A DNA stretch of 64,000 nucleotides from Mycobacterium spongiae (GCF_018278905.1 NZ_CP046600.1:1302001-1366000), one strand, 5' to 3'; positions 44,909-56,360 are shown, numbered from the stretch's first letter. Notes: generated from the letters alone by a model not told the origin. Numbers and translations are program-made.

Positions 44909-46384
44909 ATGGCCGGTCGACGGCGCATGAAGTCGGTGGAGCAATCGATCGCTGACACTGACGAGCCCAGCACTCGCCTCCGCAAGGATCTCACCTGGCG
45001 GGACCTTGTTGTTTTCGGTGTATCGGTGGTGATCGGCGCCGGCATCTTTACGGTGACCGCATCGACTGCCGGCGACATCACCGGCCCGGCCATCTGGATA
45101 TCGTTCCTGATCGCGGCGGGCACGTGTGCGTTGGCGGCGCTGTGCTACGCGGAATTCGCATCGACGCTGCCGGTGGCGGGTAGCGCGTATACCTTCTCCT
45201 ACGCCACCTTCGGCGAGTTTCTCGCCTGGGTGATCGGCTGGAACCTGCTGTTGGAATTGGCCGTTGCCGCCGCCGTGGTCGCCAAGGGGTGGTCCAGCTA
45301 CCTAGGCGCAGTATTGAGATTTGGCGGTGGCATCGCCCATCTCGGATCCTTCAATTTCGACTGGGGTGCGCTGCTGATCGTGTCGGTGGTCGCGTCCTTG
45401 TGTGCATGGGGCACCAAACTGTCGTCTCGGTTTTCGGCGGTGGTCACAGCGATCAAGGTGTCGGTGGTGATCCTGGTTGTGATCGTCGGTGCCTTTTACA
45501 TCAAGCCTGCCAATTACTCACCGCTCATCCCTGAGCCCAAAAGCGGACACGGTGGATACGGTGCCCACCAATCGATGCTGTCGCTGCTGAGCGGAGCGCA
45601 CGGAAGCAATTACGGCTGGTTTGGCGTGTTGGCAGGGGCATCGATCGTGTTCTTTGCCTTTATCGGGTTCGACATCGTGGCCACCATGGCAGAGGAGACC
45701 AAGCGTCCCCAGCGAGATATCCCCCGCGGGATTCTGGCGTCGCTGGGGGTCGTCACCGTGCTCTACGTAGCGGTGTCGGTGGTGCTTGTGGGCATGGTTC
45801 CTTATTCCGGCCTCAAGACGGGACCAGGCGGCCATTCGGCGAACCTGGCCACCGCGTTCGAAGCCAACGGGGTGCACTGGGCCAGCGGCATCATTTCCGT
45901 CGGCGCGCTTGCGGGACTTACCACCGTCATCATGGTGCTGGTCCTGGGGCAGTGTCGGGTGTTGTTTGCGATGGCGCGCGACGGCCTGTTGCCGCGGCAG
46001 TTGGCGAAGACTGGTTCACGCGGCACGCCGGTGCGGATCACGGCGTTGGTCGCGGTGGTGGTGGCCGCGACAGCCTCGGTGTTTCCGATAGTCAAGCTGG
46101 AAGAGATGGTCAACGTCGGCACACTTTTCGCCTTCATCCTGGTGTCGGCGGGGGTGATCGTGCTGCGCCGTACCCGGCCGGACCTGCAGCGCGGGTTCCG
46201 GGCGCCCTGGGTGCCGCTGCTCCCGATCGCCTCGATCTGTGCCTGCGTGTGGCTGATGCTGAACCTGACGGTCCTGACCTGGGTCAGATTCGCCGTCTGG
46301 TTGTTGGTCGGAACCGCGATCTATCTGGGCTACGGGCGCCGGCACTCGGTACAGGGCCGTCGGGAGGCCGCGGTTGTCAAATAG
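44909..46384 (+). CDS. Cationic amino-acid permease (APC family, Rv3253c-like)
   Basis: 491-aa transporter with about 12 predicted helices plus C-terminal additions. Typical APC segment 1 is LVVFGVSVVIGAGIFTVTAS (glycine-rich unwound helix), followed by ISFLIAAGTCALAALCYAEF and FFAFIGFDIVATMAEETKRP with the conserved FDIVAT region, as in the CAT/YfnA subgroup that carries lysine, arginine or ornithine. GAGAGGA ribosome-binding site ahead of the ATG at 44909. Specificity is not determined by sequence. It precedes alkB by 110 bp on the same strand. Confidence 0.88.
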   Translation: MAGRRRMKSVEQSIADTDEPSTRLRKDLTWRDLVVFGVSVVIGAGIFTVTASTAGDITGPAIWISFLIAAGTCALAALCYAEFASTLPVAGSAYTFSYATFGEFLAWVIGWNLLLELAVAAAVVAKGWSSYLGAVLRFGGGIAHLGSFNFDWGALLIVSVVASLCAWGTKLSSRFSAVVTAIKVSVVILVVIVGAFYIKPANYSPLIPEPKSGHGGYGAHQSMLSLLSGAHGSNYGWFGVLAGASIVFFAFIGFDIVATMAEETKRPQRDIPRGILASLGVVTVLYVAVSVVLVGMVPYSGLKTGPGGHSANLATAFEANGVHWASGIISVGALAGLTTVIMVLVLGQCRVLFAMARDGLLPRQLAKTGSRGTPVRITALVAVVVAATASVFPIVKLEEMVNVGTLFAFILVSAGVIVLRRTRPDLQRGFRAPWVPLLPIASICACVWLMLNLTVLTWVRFAVWLLVGTAIYLGYGRRHSVQGRREAAVVK

Positions 46385-46397
46385 GGCATGTTTGGAC

Positions 46398-46432
46398 AGT
46401 TTGTTTACAAACTAGCTTCTAATGTCTAGACA
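46398..46432. promoter_or_regulatory. Two perfect palindromes upstream of alkB, candidate AlkX operators
   Basis: AGTTTGTTTACAAACT at 46398-46413 has 7-bp perfect arms around TT, and TGTCTAGACA at 46423-46432 is a perfect 10-bp palindrome, centres 22 bp apart. Both lie in the 110-bp gap between the permease stop and the alkB start. The operon ends in a TetR gene, so autoregulation through one or both sites is likely but not shown. Confidence 0.55.
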
Positions 46433-46494
46433 GAAGACTCAAACGGGCGTATTGTCCATCCTCACGTGGTGTGACTCACAAGGAGGTTTGGCAT

Positions 46495-47757
46495 ATGACC
46501 ACAAGATTCGGCTCCGAACTGTCGGAGGTGCCCGAGACGCAGTGGCGTGACAAGAAGCGCTACTTGTGGCTTATGGGATTGATCGCCCCGACCGCGTTGT
46601 TCGTGATGCTGCCGATCATCTGGGGGATGAACCAGCTCGGGTGGCATGCCGCCGCGCAGGTGCCCCTGTGGATCGGGCCGATTCTGGTGTACGTCCTGTT
46701 GCCGCTTCTCGACCTGCGGTTCGGGCCTGACGGCCAGAACCCGCCGGACGAGGTGATGGAGCGGCTGGAGAACGACAAGTACTACCGCTACTGCACCTAC
46801 ATCTACGTTCCGTTCCAGTACCTCAGCGTGGTCTTGGGCGCGTATTTGTTCACCGCCTCGAACCTCGATTGGCTGGGTTTTGACGGGTCGTTGAGCTGGG
46901 CGGGCAAGATCGGCGTCGCGCTCACGGTCGGTGTGCTGGGCGGCGTCGGCATCAACACCGCCCACGAGATGGGGCACAAGAAGGAATCGTTGGAGCGATG
47001 GCTGTCCAAGATCACCCTCGCGCAGACCTGCTATGGGCACTTCTACATCGAGCACAACCGAGGTCACCACGTGCGTGTCTCCACGCCGGAGGACCCGGCA
47101 TCGGCACGCTTCGGCGAAACCTTCTGGGAGTTCCTGCCGCGCAGCGTTATCGGCAGCATGCGGTCCGCGGTTTCGCTGGAGGCGCAGCGGGTGCGCCGCC
47201 AGGGTCGTAGCCCCTGGAATCCCACGACCTATCTGTCCAACGACGTGCTCAACGCCTGGGCGATGTCAGTGGTGTTGTGGGGTGTGATGATCGCGGTGTT
47301 CGGCCCCGGTCTGATTCCGTTTGTGATCATCCAGGCAGTTTTCGGCTTCAGCCTCCTAGAAGCCGTCAACTACCTCGAGCACTATGGGCTGTTGCGGCAG
47401 AAGAAGGCCAACGGCCGCTACGAGCGTTGTGCGCCCGTGCACAGCTGGAATTCCGACCACATCGTCACCAACCTCTTCCTGTACCACCTGCAACGACACA
47501 GCGACCACCACGCCAACCCCACGCGCCGCTACCAGACGCTGCGCAGCATGGCCGACGCGCCCAACCTGCCCAGTGGGTATGCGTCGATGATCTCGCTGAC
47601 CTACTTCCCGCCGCTGTGGCGGAAGGTCATGGACCACCGGGTGTTGGAGCACTACGGCGGCGACATCACCAAGGTGAACGTGCAGCCCCGGCTCCGGGAG
47701 AAGCTGCTGGCCCGCCACGGAGTTCGAGACGGCGTCTGCCAAGGGGCTTCGCTGTGA
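46495..47757 (+). CDS. alkB: Alkane 1-monooxygenase
   Basis: 420-aa integral-membrane non-haem di-iron hydroxylase that converts alkanes to 1-alkanols with electrons from rubredoxin. All histidine boxes are present: NTAHEMGHKKE, FYIEHNRGHHVRV, LEAVNYLEHYGLLRQ and LYHLQRHSDHHANPTRRYQ. Transmembrane helices are seen near LMGLIAPTALFVMLPIIWG and AMSVVLWGVMIAVFGPGLIP. AGGAGG at 46481-46486 fixes the ATG at 46495. rubA starts within its stop codon. Confidence 0.96.
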   Translation: MTTRFGSELSEVPETQWRDKKRYLWLMGLIAPTALFVMLPIIWGMNQLGWHAAAQVPLWIGPILVYVLLPLLDLRFGPDGQNPPDEVMERLENDKYYRYCTYIYVPFQYLSVVLGAYLFTASNLDWLGFDGSLSWAGKIGVALTVGVLGGVGINTAHEMGHKKESLERWLSKITLAQTCYGHFYIEHNRGHHVRVSTPEDPASARFGETFWEFLPRSVIGSMRSAVSLEAQRVRRQGRSPWNPTTYLSNDVLNAWAMSVVLWGVMIAVFGPGLIPFVIIQAVFGFSLLEAVNYLEHYGLLRQKKANGRYERCAPVHSWNSDHIVTNLFLYHLQRHSDHHANPTRRYQTLRSMADAPNLPSGYASMISLTYFPPLWRKVMDHRVLEHYGGDITKVNVQPRLREKLLARHGVRDGVCQGASL

Positions 47758-47939
47758 CCCGCGTCACGGCGAAGGCCTATCGGTGTCCGGTTTGCGACTA
47801 CGTCTACGACGAGGCAAAAGGTGAGGCCAGGGAGGGTTTTCCAGCCGGCACTGCCTGGGAGCAGATTCCCGACGACTGGTGCTGTCCCGACTGCGCAGTG
47901 CGTGAGAAACCAGATTTCGACGAGATCCGACAGGAGTGA
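47754..47939 (+). CDS. rubA: Rubredoxin A
   Basis: 61-aa rubredoxin carrying electrons to AlkB. Iron ligands are two CxxC pairs: YRCPVCDYVYDEAKGE and WCCPDCAVREKPDF. The GTG at 47754 overlaps the alkB stop, and the protein has a short N-terminal extension (TRVTAKA). Followed after 9 bp by rubB. Confidence 0.96.
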   Translation: MTRVTAKAYRCPVCDYVYDEAKGEAREGFPAGTAWEQIPDDWCCPDCAVREKPDFDEIRQE

Positions 47940-47948
47940 AAGCAGCAG

Positions 47949-48131
47949 ATGAGTGACTACAAGCTGTTCCAGTGCGTTCAATGCGGTTTCGAGTACGACG
48001 AGGCGCTGGGCTGGCCGGACGACGGCATCGCGCCCGGTACCCGATGGGCCGACATCCCCGAGGACTGGAGCTGCCCGGACTGCGGCGCAGCCAAGTCGGA
48101 CTTCGTGATGGTGGAGGTGGCTCGCCCGTGA
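47949..48131 (+). CDS. rubB: Rubredoxin B
   Basis: 60-aa second rubredoxin of the alkane operon. The iron site is [15 protein letters not shown] and [18 protein letters not shown]. Of the two rubredoxins, this one is closer to the type that works in AlkB electron transfer (AlkG2-like with the CGxxYDE spacing). It overlaps alkX by 4 nt. Confidence 0.96.
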   Translation: MSDYKLFQCVQCGFEYDEALGWPDDGIAPGTRWADIPEDWSCPDCGAAKSDFVMVEVARP

Positions 48132-48778
48132 TCACCACCAAGACCGCTGCGAAAACAGCTATTGTCGCGCCTGTGAAGCGGGTTCCCTACGCCGAGGCGT
48201 CACGTGCCCTGCTGCGCGATTCGGTCCTCGATGCGATGCGGGATCTGCTGTTGACCCGGGACTGGTCTGCGATCACGCTGTCCGACGTGGCGCGCGCCGC
48301 GGGGATCAGCCGCCAGACCATCTACAACGAGTTCGGGTCGCGGCAGGGCTTGGCGCAGGGCTACGCGCTGCGCCTGGCCGATCGGCTGGTCGACACGGTC
48401 CATGCGGCGCTGGACGCCAATGTTGGCGATATCTACGCGGCCCTGCTGCAGGGCTTCCGGACGTTCTTCTCCGAGTCGGCGTCGGATCCATTGGTCATCT
48501 CGCTGCTCACCGGTGTCGCCAAGCCCGATCTGCTGCAATTGATTACCACCGAGAGCGCGCCCATCATCACCCGCGCGTCGGCGCGGTTGGCGACGGCATT
48601 CACCCACAGCTGGGTGGCTACCAGCGACGACGACGCCAATGTGTTGTCGCGGGCGATCGTACGGTTGGCATTGAGCTACGTGTCCATGCCGCCCGAGGCC
48701 GACCACGACGTGGCTGCGGATCTGGCCCGGTTGATGACACCGTTCGCGGAGCGCCACGGGGTCATCAACGTCCCCTGA
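48128..48778 (+). CDS. alkX: TetR-family regulator AlkX of the alkane operon
   Basis: 216-aa repressor, last gene of alkB-rubA-rubB-alkX. Helix-turn-helix: [20 protein letters not shown] followed by [23 protein letters not shown] at 48128 overlaps the rubB stop; an in-frame start at [16 protein letters not shown] would give a shorter form. It matches Rv3249c, which in M. tuberculosis binds the alkB upstream region and its own operon. The palindromes at 46398-46432 are the likely target. Confidence 0.9.
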   Translation: MITTKTAAKTAIVAPVKRVPYAEASRALLRDSVLDAMRDLLLTRDWSAITLSDVARAAGISRQTIYNEFGSRQGLAQGYALRLADRLVDTVHAALDANVGDIYAALLQGFRTFFSESASDPLVISLLTGVAKPDLLQLITTESAPIITRASARLATAFTHSWVATSDDDANVLSRAIVRLALSYVSMPPEADHDVAADLARLMTPFAERHGVINVP

Positions 48779-48882
48779 ACCGTGGGGCTGACGGTCGGCG
48801 GCTACAGTGGGTTAAAGAGCGTATGTAGGCGAAGCAGCCCGCTCGGATCCCCGTAGACCCCAAAACAAGGATGAAACACGCT

Positions 48883-50355
<1,473 letters not shown>

Positions 50356-50376
50356 GTATCGGCGGTTGTTCGCGCC

Positions 50377-51033
50377 GTGCTGATCGCGATCGAAGGCGTT
50401 GACGGCGCCGGCAAGCGCACGTTGGCTGAAGGCCTACGAAAGGCTTTCGAGCAAGCCGGGAAATCGGTGGCCACGCTGGCGTTCCCGCGCTACGGGCAAT
50501 CGCTGACCGCCGATATCGCAGCCGAGGCTCTTCATGGCGGGCACGGTGATCTCGCGTCGTCGGTCTACGCCATGGCGTTGCTGTTCGCGCTCGACCGAGC
50601 CAGCGCGATCGACGACATCCAGGGGTTGTGTCGTGAGCATGACGTGGTGATCCTGGACCGCTACGTGGCCTCGAATGCGGCCTACAGTGCGGCGCGCCTG
50701 CATGAGACTGCCGCTGGCGAGGCGGTCGCGTGGGTGCAGCGGATCGAGTACCAGCGGTTGGGCCTTCCCTCTCCGGACTGGCAAGTTCTGCTCGCGGTGT
50801 CACCAGAGGTGGCCGGGGAACGAGCCCGCAGCCGGGCCGTAACCGATCCCGACCGGGCGCGCGACAGCTATGAACGCGACCACGCACTGCAGCAGCGCAC
50901 CGGTGCGGCGTACGCCGACCTGGCCGCCTCCGGGTGGGGTGGACGTTGGCTGGTCGTTGATTCGCACGTCGATCCGGGCCGGCTCGCCGCCAGTTTGACC
51001 GGCTCACAACCGCCAGCGGAGGCAATCACCTAG
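50377..51033 (+). CDS. tmk: Thymidylate kinase
   Basis: 218-aa dTMP kinase. P-loop IAIEGVDGAGKRTLAEGLRK; the DRY-like motif is VVILDRYVASNAAYSAARLH; the LID has ARDSYERD. It carries the mycobacterial features of Rv3247c, such as the arginine in FPRYGQSLTADIAAEAL. GTG at 50377 follows sahH by 21 bp. It lies 100 bp upstream of mtrA, in the order seen in M. tuberculosis. Confidence 0.95.
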   Translation: MLIAIEGVDGAGKRTLAEGLRKAFEQAGKSVATLAFPRYGQSLTADIAAEALHGGHGDLASSVYAMALLFALDRASAIDDIQGLCREHDVVILDRYVASNAAYSAARLHETAAGEAVAWVQRIEYQRLGLPSPDWQVLLAVSPEVAGERARSRAVTDPDRARDSYERDHALQQRTGAAYADLAASGWGGRWLVVDSHVDPGRLAASLTGSQPPAEAIT

Positions 51034-51133
51034 GGGAATTGGCGGGTATTTCGCGATATCTGGCCCGAATTTGCCCTTATCGACCAAGAAACGCCCGTGT
51101 GGTGCCCTAGCTTTGTCGCGATGTGGTGACACC

Positions 51134-51820
51134 ATGGAGACCATGAGGCAAAGGATTTTGGTCGTTGATGACGACGCTTCGCTGGCCGAGATGCTGACCA
51201 TCGTGTTGCGCGGGGAGGGTTTCGACACCGCGGTCATCGGCGACGGCACGCAGGCCCTTACCGCGGTGCGCGAGCTGCGCCCCGACCTGGTGCTGTTGGA
51301 TTTGATGCTGCCCGGCATGAACGGCATCGATGTGTGCCGGGTGTTGCGTGCCGACTCCGGCGTCCCGATTGTGATGTTGACCGCAAAAACCGACACCGTT
51401 GATGTGGTCTTGGGTCTCGAGTCGGGTGCTGACGACTACATCATGAAGCCCTTCAAACCCAAGGAGTTGGTCGCGCGCGTGCGGGCGCGGCTCCGGCGCA
51501 ACGATGACGAACCCGCCGAGATGCTGTCCATCGCCGACGTCGACATCGATGTGCCGGCACACAAGGTCACCCGCAACGGCGAACAGATCTCACTAACACC
51601 GCTGGAATTCGACTTGCTGGTTGCGCTGGCACGCAAACCGCGCCAGGTGTTTACTCGTGATGTGCTGCTCGAACAGGTGTGGGGCTACCGTCATCCGGCT
51701 GACACTCGCTTAGTGAATGTGCATGTCCAGCGTCTGCGGGCCAAGGTCGAGAAGGACCCGGAGAACCCGACCGTGGTGTTGACCGTTCGAGGAGTGGGAT
51801 ACAAGGCCGGACCTCCGTGA
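51134..51820 (+). CDS. mtrA: Response regulator MtrA
   Basis: 228-aa OmpR/PhoB-type regulator, essential in M. tuberculosis and controlling replication, division and cell-wall genes. Receiver: VVDDDASLAEMLTIVLRGEG, phosphoacceptor aspartate in LVLLDLMLPGMNGIDVCRV, KPF in DDYIMKPFKPKELVARV. The winged-helix C-domain includes ISLTPLEFDLLVALARKPRQ and VNVHVQRLRAKVEKD. Almost identical to the tuberculosis protein. Its stop is the first base triplet of the MIRU repeat array that separates it from mtrB. Confidence 0.97.
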   Translation: METMRQRILVVDDDASLAEMLTIVLRGEGFDTAVIGDGTQALTAVRELRPDLVLLDLMLPGMNGIDVCRVLRADSGVPIVMLTAKTDTVDVVLGLESGADDYIMKPFKPKELVARVRARLRRNDDEPAEMLSIADVDIDVPAHKVTRNGEQISLTPLEFDLLVALARKPRQVFTRDVLLEQVWGYRHPADTRLVNVHVQRLRAKVEKDPENPTVVLTVRGVGYKAGPP

Positions 51821-51923
51821 TCCGCACCGGCGACGACGCAGCGCGTCGCAATGCTGAGGAGCGGCGCCAATGATCCGCGCCAGCGACGATGCAGCGCACC
51901 GCAATGCTGAGGAGCGGCGCCAA
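51818..51923 (+). repeat. Two 53-bp MIRU-type repeats between mtrA and mtrB
   Basis: Unit 1 is 51818-51870 and unit 2 is 51871-51923; each starts with TGA, contains GACGA(C/T)GCAGCGC and GCAATGCTGAGGAGCGG, and ends CGCCAA. They differ at about 6 positions. Each unit carries a stop-start overlap: GTGA at the mtrA stop, ATGA between units, ATGA at the mtrB start. Each encodes an 18-codon frame ([36 protein letters not shown]), so ribosomes could re-initiate across the array. Length and layout are those of mycobacterial interspersed repetitive units. Confidence 0.93.
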
Positions 51924-53674
51924 TGATATGGGGCTCGCGGCGACGCATCCGGAGTCGGTGGGGTCGCTCCGGGCTCATGACACGCGGCTTGAGCGCTTTG
52001 CGTCGCGCAGTCGGTGCCGCCTGGCGCCGGTCGTTGCAATTGCGAGTCGTGGCCCTGACTCTTGGGCTCTCGTTGGCAGTGATCCTGGCGCTCGGTTTTG
52101 TACTCACCAGCCAGGTCACCAACCGGGTACTCGACGTCAAGGTCAGAGCCGCAATTGACCAGATTGAGCGGGCACGCACCACCGTCAACGGGATCGTCAA
52201 AGGCGAGGAGACGCGCTCCCTGGACAGCAGCCTCCAACTTGCCCGCACCACCCTGACGTCGAAAACCGACCCCGCCTCGGGTGCGGGCCTCGCAGGAGCG
52301 TTCGATGCAGTGCTGATGGTGCCGGGTGACGGGCCTCGGGCAGCGTCTGCTGCCGGACCCGTCGATCAGGTGCCCGAAGCGTTGCGCGGTTTCGTCACGG
52401 CAGGGCAGGCGGCCTATCAGTACGCGACGGTGCACACCGATGGTTTCTCCGGGCCGGCGCTGATCGTCGGTACTCCCACGTCGTCACGCGTGGCCAACCT
52501 GGAGCTGTACCTGATCTTTCCCTTGGCGAGTGAGCAGGCCACGATCACGCTGGTACGCGGCACGATGGCCACCGGCGGGCTGGTGCTGTTGGTGCTGCTC
52601 GCCGGCATCGCGTTGCTGGTCTCCCGCCAGGTCGTGGTACCGGTGCGTTCGGCGTCGCGGATCGCCGAACGGTTCGCCGAGGGGCATCTTTCCGAACGGA
52701 TGCCGGTTCGTGGTGAAGACGACATGGCGCGGCTGGCGGTGTCGTTCAATGACATGGCCGAGAGTTTGTCCAGGCAGATCACCCAGCTTGAAGAATTCGG
52801 CAACCTGCAGCGACGATTCACCTCCGATGTGAGCCACGAACTGCGCACGCCGCTGACCACCGTGCGGATGGCCGCTGACTTGATCTACGACCACAGCTCC
52901 GACCTGGACCCGACGTTGCGGCGCTCCACTGAGTTGCTGGTCAGCGAGCTGGACCGATTCGAGACACTGCTCAACGAACTGCTGGAGATCTCGCGGCACG
53001 ACGCCGGCGTGGCTGAATTGTCCGTCGAGGCGGTTGACCTGCGCGCGATGGTGAACAACGCGCTCGGCAATGTGGGTCACCTGGCTGAGGAGGCCGGTAT
53101 CGAGTTGCTGGTGAATTTGCCTGCCGAAGAGGTGATCGCCGAGGTGGATGCCCGGCGGGTAGAACGGATCCTGCGCAACCTGATTGCCAACGCCATCGAC
53201 CACGCCGAGCATCACCCAGTGCGGATTCGGATGGCCGCCGACGAGGATACGGTCGCCGTCACCGTTCGCGACTACGGAGTGGGGTTGCGGCCAGGCGAAG
53301 AGAAGCTAGTGTTCAGCCGCTTCTGGCGTTCGGACCCGTCACGGGTGCGTCGGTCCGGTGGCACCGGGTTGGGCCTGGCGATCAGCATCGAGGATGCACG
53401 CTTGCACCAGGGGCGGCTTGAGGCATGGGGCGAACCCGGCCAGGGGGCCTGCTTCCGATTGACACTTCCGCTGGTTCGGGGCCATAAGGTCACCACCAGC
53501 CCGCTGCCCATGAAACCAGTCCCGCAGCAAGTCCAGCAGCAGCTGCCGCAACCCGCGCCGCAGCCGACGCTGCCGCCGATGCCCCAACCGCTCGGCCTGG
53601 AACAGAAGCCTGAGCACAAACCTGAGCACAAGGAGGGCCAGCGCCCGCCTGAGCATGCCGACTGGATCGGCTGA
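51923..53674 (+). CDS. mtrB: Sensor histidine kinase MtrB
   Basis: 583-aa sensor partner of MtrA. Two transmembrane helices ([20 protein letters not shown] and [20 protein letters not shown]) flank an extracytoplasmic domain of about 150 residues. A HAMP domain ([20 protein letters not shown]) follows, then the H-box [20 protein letters not shown] with the phospho-His, the N-box [20 protein letters not shown], and G-boxes [13 protein letters not shown] and [18 protein letters not shown]. The C-terminal tail is Pro/Gln/His-rich ([23 protein letters not shown]) and longer than in M. tuberculosis. It starts in the last MIRU unit and overlaps lpqB by 1-3 nt. Confidence 0.97.
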   Translation: MIWGSRRRIRSRWGRSGLMTRGLSALRRAVGAAWRRSLQLRVVALTLGLSLAVILALGFVLTSQVTNRVLDVKVRAAIDQIERARTTVNGIVKGEETRSLDSSLQLARTTLTSKTDPASGAGLAGAFDAVLMVPGDGPRAASAAGPVDQVPEALRGFVTAGQAAYQYATVHTDGFSGPALIVGTPTSSRVANLELYLIFPLASEQATITLVRGTMATGGLVLLVLLAGIALLVSRQVVVPVRSASRIAERFAEGHLSERMPVRGEDDMARLAVSFNDMAESLSRQITQLEEFGNLQRRFTSDVSHELRTPLTTVRMAADLIYDHSSDLDPTLRRSTELLVSELDRFETLLNELLEISRHDAGVAELSVEAVDLRAMVNNALGNVGHLAEEAGIELLVNLPAEEVIAEVDARRVERILRNLIANAIDHAEHHPVRIRMAADEDTVAVTVRDYGVGLRPGEEKLVFSRFWRSDPSRVRRSGGTGLGLAISIEDARLHQGRLEAWGEPGQGACFRLTLPLVRGHKVTTSPLPMKPVPQQVQQQLPQPAPQPTLPPMPQPLGLEQKPEHKPEHKEGQRPPEHADWIG

Positions 53675-55452
53675 TGCGGCTCTTGGCGTCTTGGTCCTCG
53701 TTGTTCCTTGCCTTGCTGCTCGCCGTACTGCCGCTCGCTGGCTGCGCGAGCGTCCCCAGCACCTCTGCCCCGCAAGCCATCGGCACGGTGGAGCAACCGG
53801 CGCCGTCGAATCTGCCCATGCCGACCCCCGGTATGGATCCGGACGTACTGCTGCGCGAATTCCTCAAGGCCACAGCAGATCCGGCTAACAGGCATCTGGC
53901 GGCGCGCCAGTTCCTCACCGAATCGGCTTCCAAGGACTGGGACGACGCGGGTAGCGCATTGTTGATCGACCACGTGGTGTTTGTCGAGACCCGCAGTGAT
54001 GAGAAGGTTTCGGTGAACATGCGGGCGGATATTCTTGGCTCGCTCTCCGATATGGGCGTGTTCGAGACAGCCGAGGGGCAGCTGCCCGACCCGGGACCGA
54101 TCGAGTTGGTCAAGACTTCCGGCGGCTGGCGTATCGATCGCCTGCCCAACGGAGTCTTCCTGGACTGGCAGCAGTTTCAGGCGACATACAAACGCCACAC
54201 GCTGTACTTTGCTGATCCGACCGGCCAGACCGTGGTTCCCGATCCGCGCTACGTCGCGGTGTCTGACAGCGATCAGTTGGCCACCGAGCTTGTCTCCAAG
54301 CTGCTGGCGGGCCCACGTCCTGAGATGGTGCACACGGTGCGTAATCTGCTCGCTCCGCCGCTCCGGCTACGTGGGCCGGTGACGCGCGCCGATGGCGGCA
54401 AGAGCGGGGTTGGCCGCGGATACGGAGGTGCACGCGTCGATTTGGAGAAACTCTCCACCACCGATCCTCACAGTCGGCAACTGCTCGCCGCACAGATCAT
54501 TTGGACGCTGGCGAGGGCCGATGTGGGAGGGCCGTATGTGATCAACGCCGACGGTGCCCCGCTCGAGGACAAGTTCGCCGAGGGCTGGACGACCTCCGAT
54601 GTCGCCACCACCGACCCGGGTGTGGCCGACGGCGCGAGCGTCGGGTTGCACGCGTTGGTGGACGGGTCGTTGGTAGCGCTGGACGGTCAGACTGTCAGCA
54701 CCGTCCCGGGAGCCTTTGGACAGATGCCGGGCCAAACGGGCGCCACTCTGTCGCGTAGCGGGCGTCGGGTGGCGTCGGTGGTTGCCCTGCGGCCTGATGC
54801 CCCGGACATGGCGTCATTCCTGTGGATCGGTGATCTTGGCGGCGAGGCGGTGCAGTCCGCCGACGCGCGCCGCCTGTCGCGGCCCAGCTGGTCGCTGGAC
54901 GAGGCGGTCTGGGTGGTGGTTGATGAAAACATCGTGCTCCGGGTTATCCAGGATCCCGCCTCGGGGCAGCCAGCGCAGATTCCCGTGGATGCCACCGCGG
55001 TGACCAGCCAGTTTCCTGGGCCGATCACCGACCTTGAGCTGTCCCGTGGCGGGACGCGTGCGGCGATGGTGATCGGTGGGCAGGTGATCCTCGCCGGCGT
55101 CGAGCAGACGCAGGCCGGCCAGTTCGCCCTGACCTATCCCCGGCGCCTGGGATTCGGGCTGGGTTCGTCGGTGGTGTCGCTGTCCTGGCGAACCGGCGAC
55201 GACATCGTGGTGACCCGCACCGATGCCTCCCATCCAGTGTCGTATGTAAACCTCGACGGGGTGAACTCCGACGCGCCGGCTCGCGGACTACGCCCTCCGC
55301 TGTCGGCCATCGCGGCCAACCCCTCCACGGTGTATGTCACGGGCCAGCAAGGCCTTCTGATGTACTCGGCGTCGGTCGCCGAAAGCCAGCAAGCCTGGTC
55401 GGCGGTGCCAGGACTGTCGATGCCCGGAGCGGCGCCGGTACTGCCGGGATGA
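53674..55452 (+). CDS. lpqB: Lipoprotein LpqB, partner of the MtrAB system
   Basis: 592-aa lipoprotein with signal peptide [19 protein letters not shown], lipobox LAGC. The mature part contains a GerMN-like domain ([40 protein letters not shown]) and a C-terminal beta-propeller-like region ([40 protein letters not shown]). In mycobacteria LpqB binds the extracytoplasmic part of MtrB and modulates MtrA phosphorylation. ATG overlaps the mtrB TGA. Full length (583 aa in M. tuberculosis). Confidence 0.95.
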   Translation: MRLLASWSSLFLALLLAVLPLAGCASVPSTSAPQAIGTVEQPAPSNLPMPTPGMDPDVLLREFLKATADPANRHLAARQFLTESASKDWDDAGSALLIDHVVFVETRSDEKVSVNMRADILGSLSDMGVFETAEGQLPDPGPIELVKTSGGWRIDRLPNGVFLDWQQFQATYKRHTLYFADPTGQTVVPDPRYVAVSDSDQLATELVSKLLAGPRPEMVHTVRNLLAPPLRLRGPVTRADGGKSGVGRGYGGARVDLEKLSTTDPHSRQLLAAQIIWTLARADVGGPYVINADGAPLEDKFAEGWTTSDVATTDPGVADGASVGLHALVDGSLVALDGQTVSTVPGAFGQMPGQTGATLSRSGRRVASVVALRPDAPDMASFLWIGDLGGEAVQSADARRLSRPSWSLDEAVWVVVDENIVLRVIQDPASGQPAQIPVDATAVTSQFPGPITDLELSRGGTRAAMVIGGQVILAGVEQTQAGQFALTYPRRLGFGLGSSVVSLSWRTGDDIVVTRTDASHPVSYVNLDGVNSDAPARGLRPPLSAIAANPSTVYVTGQQGLLMYSASVAESQQAWSAVPGLSMPGAAPVLPG

Positions 55453-55517
55453 CCGACTGAGCCTCTTATCGAGGGTTGACCGCAACGGTTACTCTCGCAG
55501 TGAGGAGGCGCGTGCCG

Positions 55518-56360
55518 ATGTCGCCCAGTATTCCCCGCCTACGTTGGGAAGATTCCTTTCGTGCGCTGGACATGCTGTCCGGGTTGTGGTCGTCGACCGG
55601 CATATCGGCGGTGGGTGTCGGAGCTGCCCAGGCGGTCGCGACGCCCTACCGGACGGTATTCCTCACGCTGCAGCAACTCCTGGTCGGCAAGACGGTCACG
55701 GTTCGTATGGGTAGCCATGATGTCGTGCTGACTGTCACTGAGCTGGACTCCGAACTGGAGCCGCAGGGGCTGGCTGTTGGACAGCTCGGGGACGTCCGGG
55801 TGGCCGCCCGCGACATCACCTGGGACCAATACCACCTCCATAGCGCCGTTGCGGTCCTGCGCAACATGCACGTTCGCCCGGGCGTGCCGCCGCTGGTCGT
55901 GGCCGCTCCGGTGGAGTTGACCTCCGCATTGCCGGCCGCGTCGTTCGATGATCTGCTGCAGCAACGGGTGCCCCAATTACGTAGCGAGGTGTCCGAGGAA
56001 GGCAGAGCCCGGCTTCGCTGGGCACGCCGGCCTGGCTGGGGGGCGCTCGAGGTAGACGTCGACGTGATGGAGAAGACCTCGGGAACGGCACTGTGGCTAC
56101 AGCCGCGAGCCGTGATACTCGGTCAACGGCGTCGGACCCTGCCGGCGTGGGCTCCGGCTTTTCAGGTGCCACTACCCGGCGTGCCGCACGGTCTGTTGAT
56201 CACCGGCGCCAGCCTGAGCTCGGATTCGTTGCAGCTGTCGGCTCTCCTGCCGGAGCGGCGAACGGAGTTGCCGCTGCGATATCTCGAAGACCTCATCACC
56301 AGATTGAGCCAAGGCGCACTGAGCTTCACCTGGCCATCGCTGTTGCGAAGCTCTGACTGA
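55518..56360 (+). CDS. DUF2993-like protein downstream of lpqB (Rv3243c-like)
   Basis: 280-aa protein matching Rv3243c in length and order; function unknown. A long N-terminal segment without a clear signal (MLSGLWSSTGISAVGVGAAQ is mildly hydrophobic) precedes LLVGKTVTVRMGSHDVVLTV, LAVGQLGDVRVAARDITWDQ and a C-terminal WAPAFQVPLPGVPHGLLITG segment resembling LmeA/DUF2993 lipid-binding proteins. AGGAGG at about 55502-55507 sits nine bases before ATG 55518; GTG at 55512 is the other option. Position after lpqB suggests an envelope role. Confidence 0.7.
   Translation: MSPSIPRLRWEDSFRALDMLSGLWSSTGISAVGVGAAQAVATPYRTVFLTLQQLLVGKTVTVRMGSHDVVLTVTELDSELEPQGLAVGQLGDVRVAARDITWDQYHLHSAVAVLRNMHVRPGVPPLVVAAPVELTSALPAASFDDLLQQRVPQLRSEVSEEGRARLRWARRPGWGALEVDVDVMEKTSGTALWLQPRAVILGQRRRTLPAWAPAFQVPLPGVPHGLLITGASLSSDSLQLSALLPERRTELPLRYLEDLITRLSQGALSFTWPSLLRSSD

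Noticed and set aside
51044..51049. GGGTAT as a SigF-type -10 upstream of mtrA
   Set aside because: No GTTT-type -35 lies at 15-17 bp upstream, and the position is about 85 bp from the start; a chance match is more likely.
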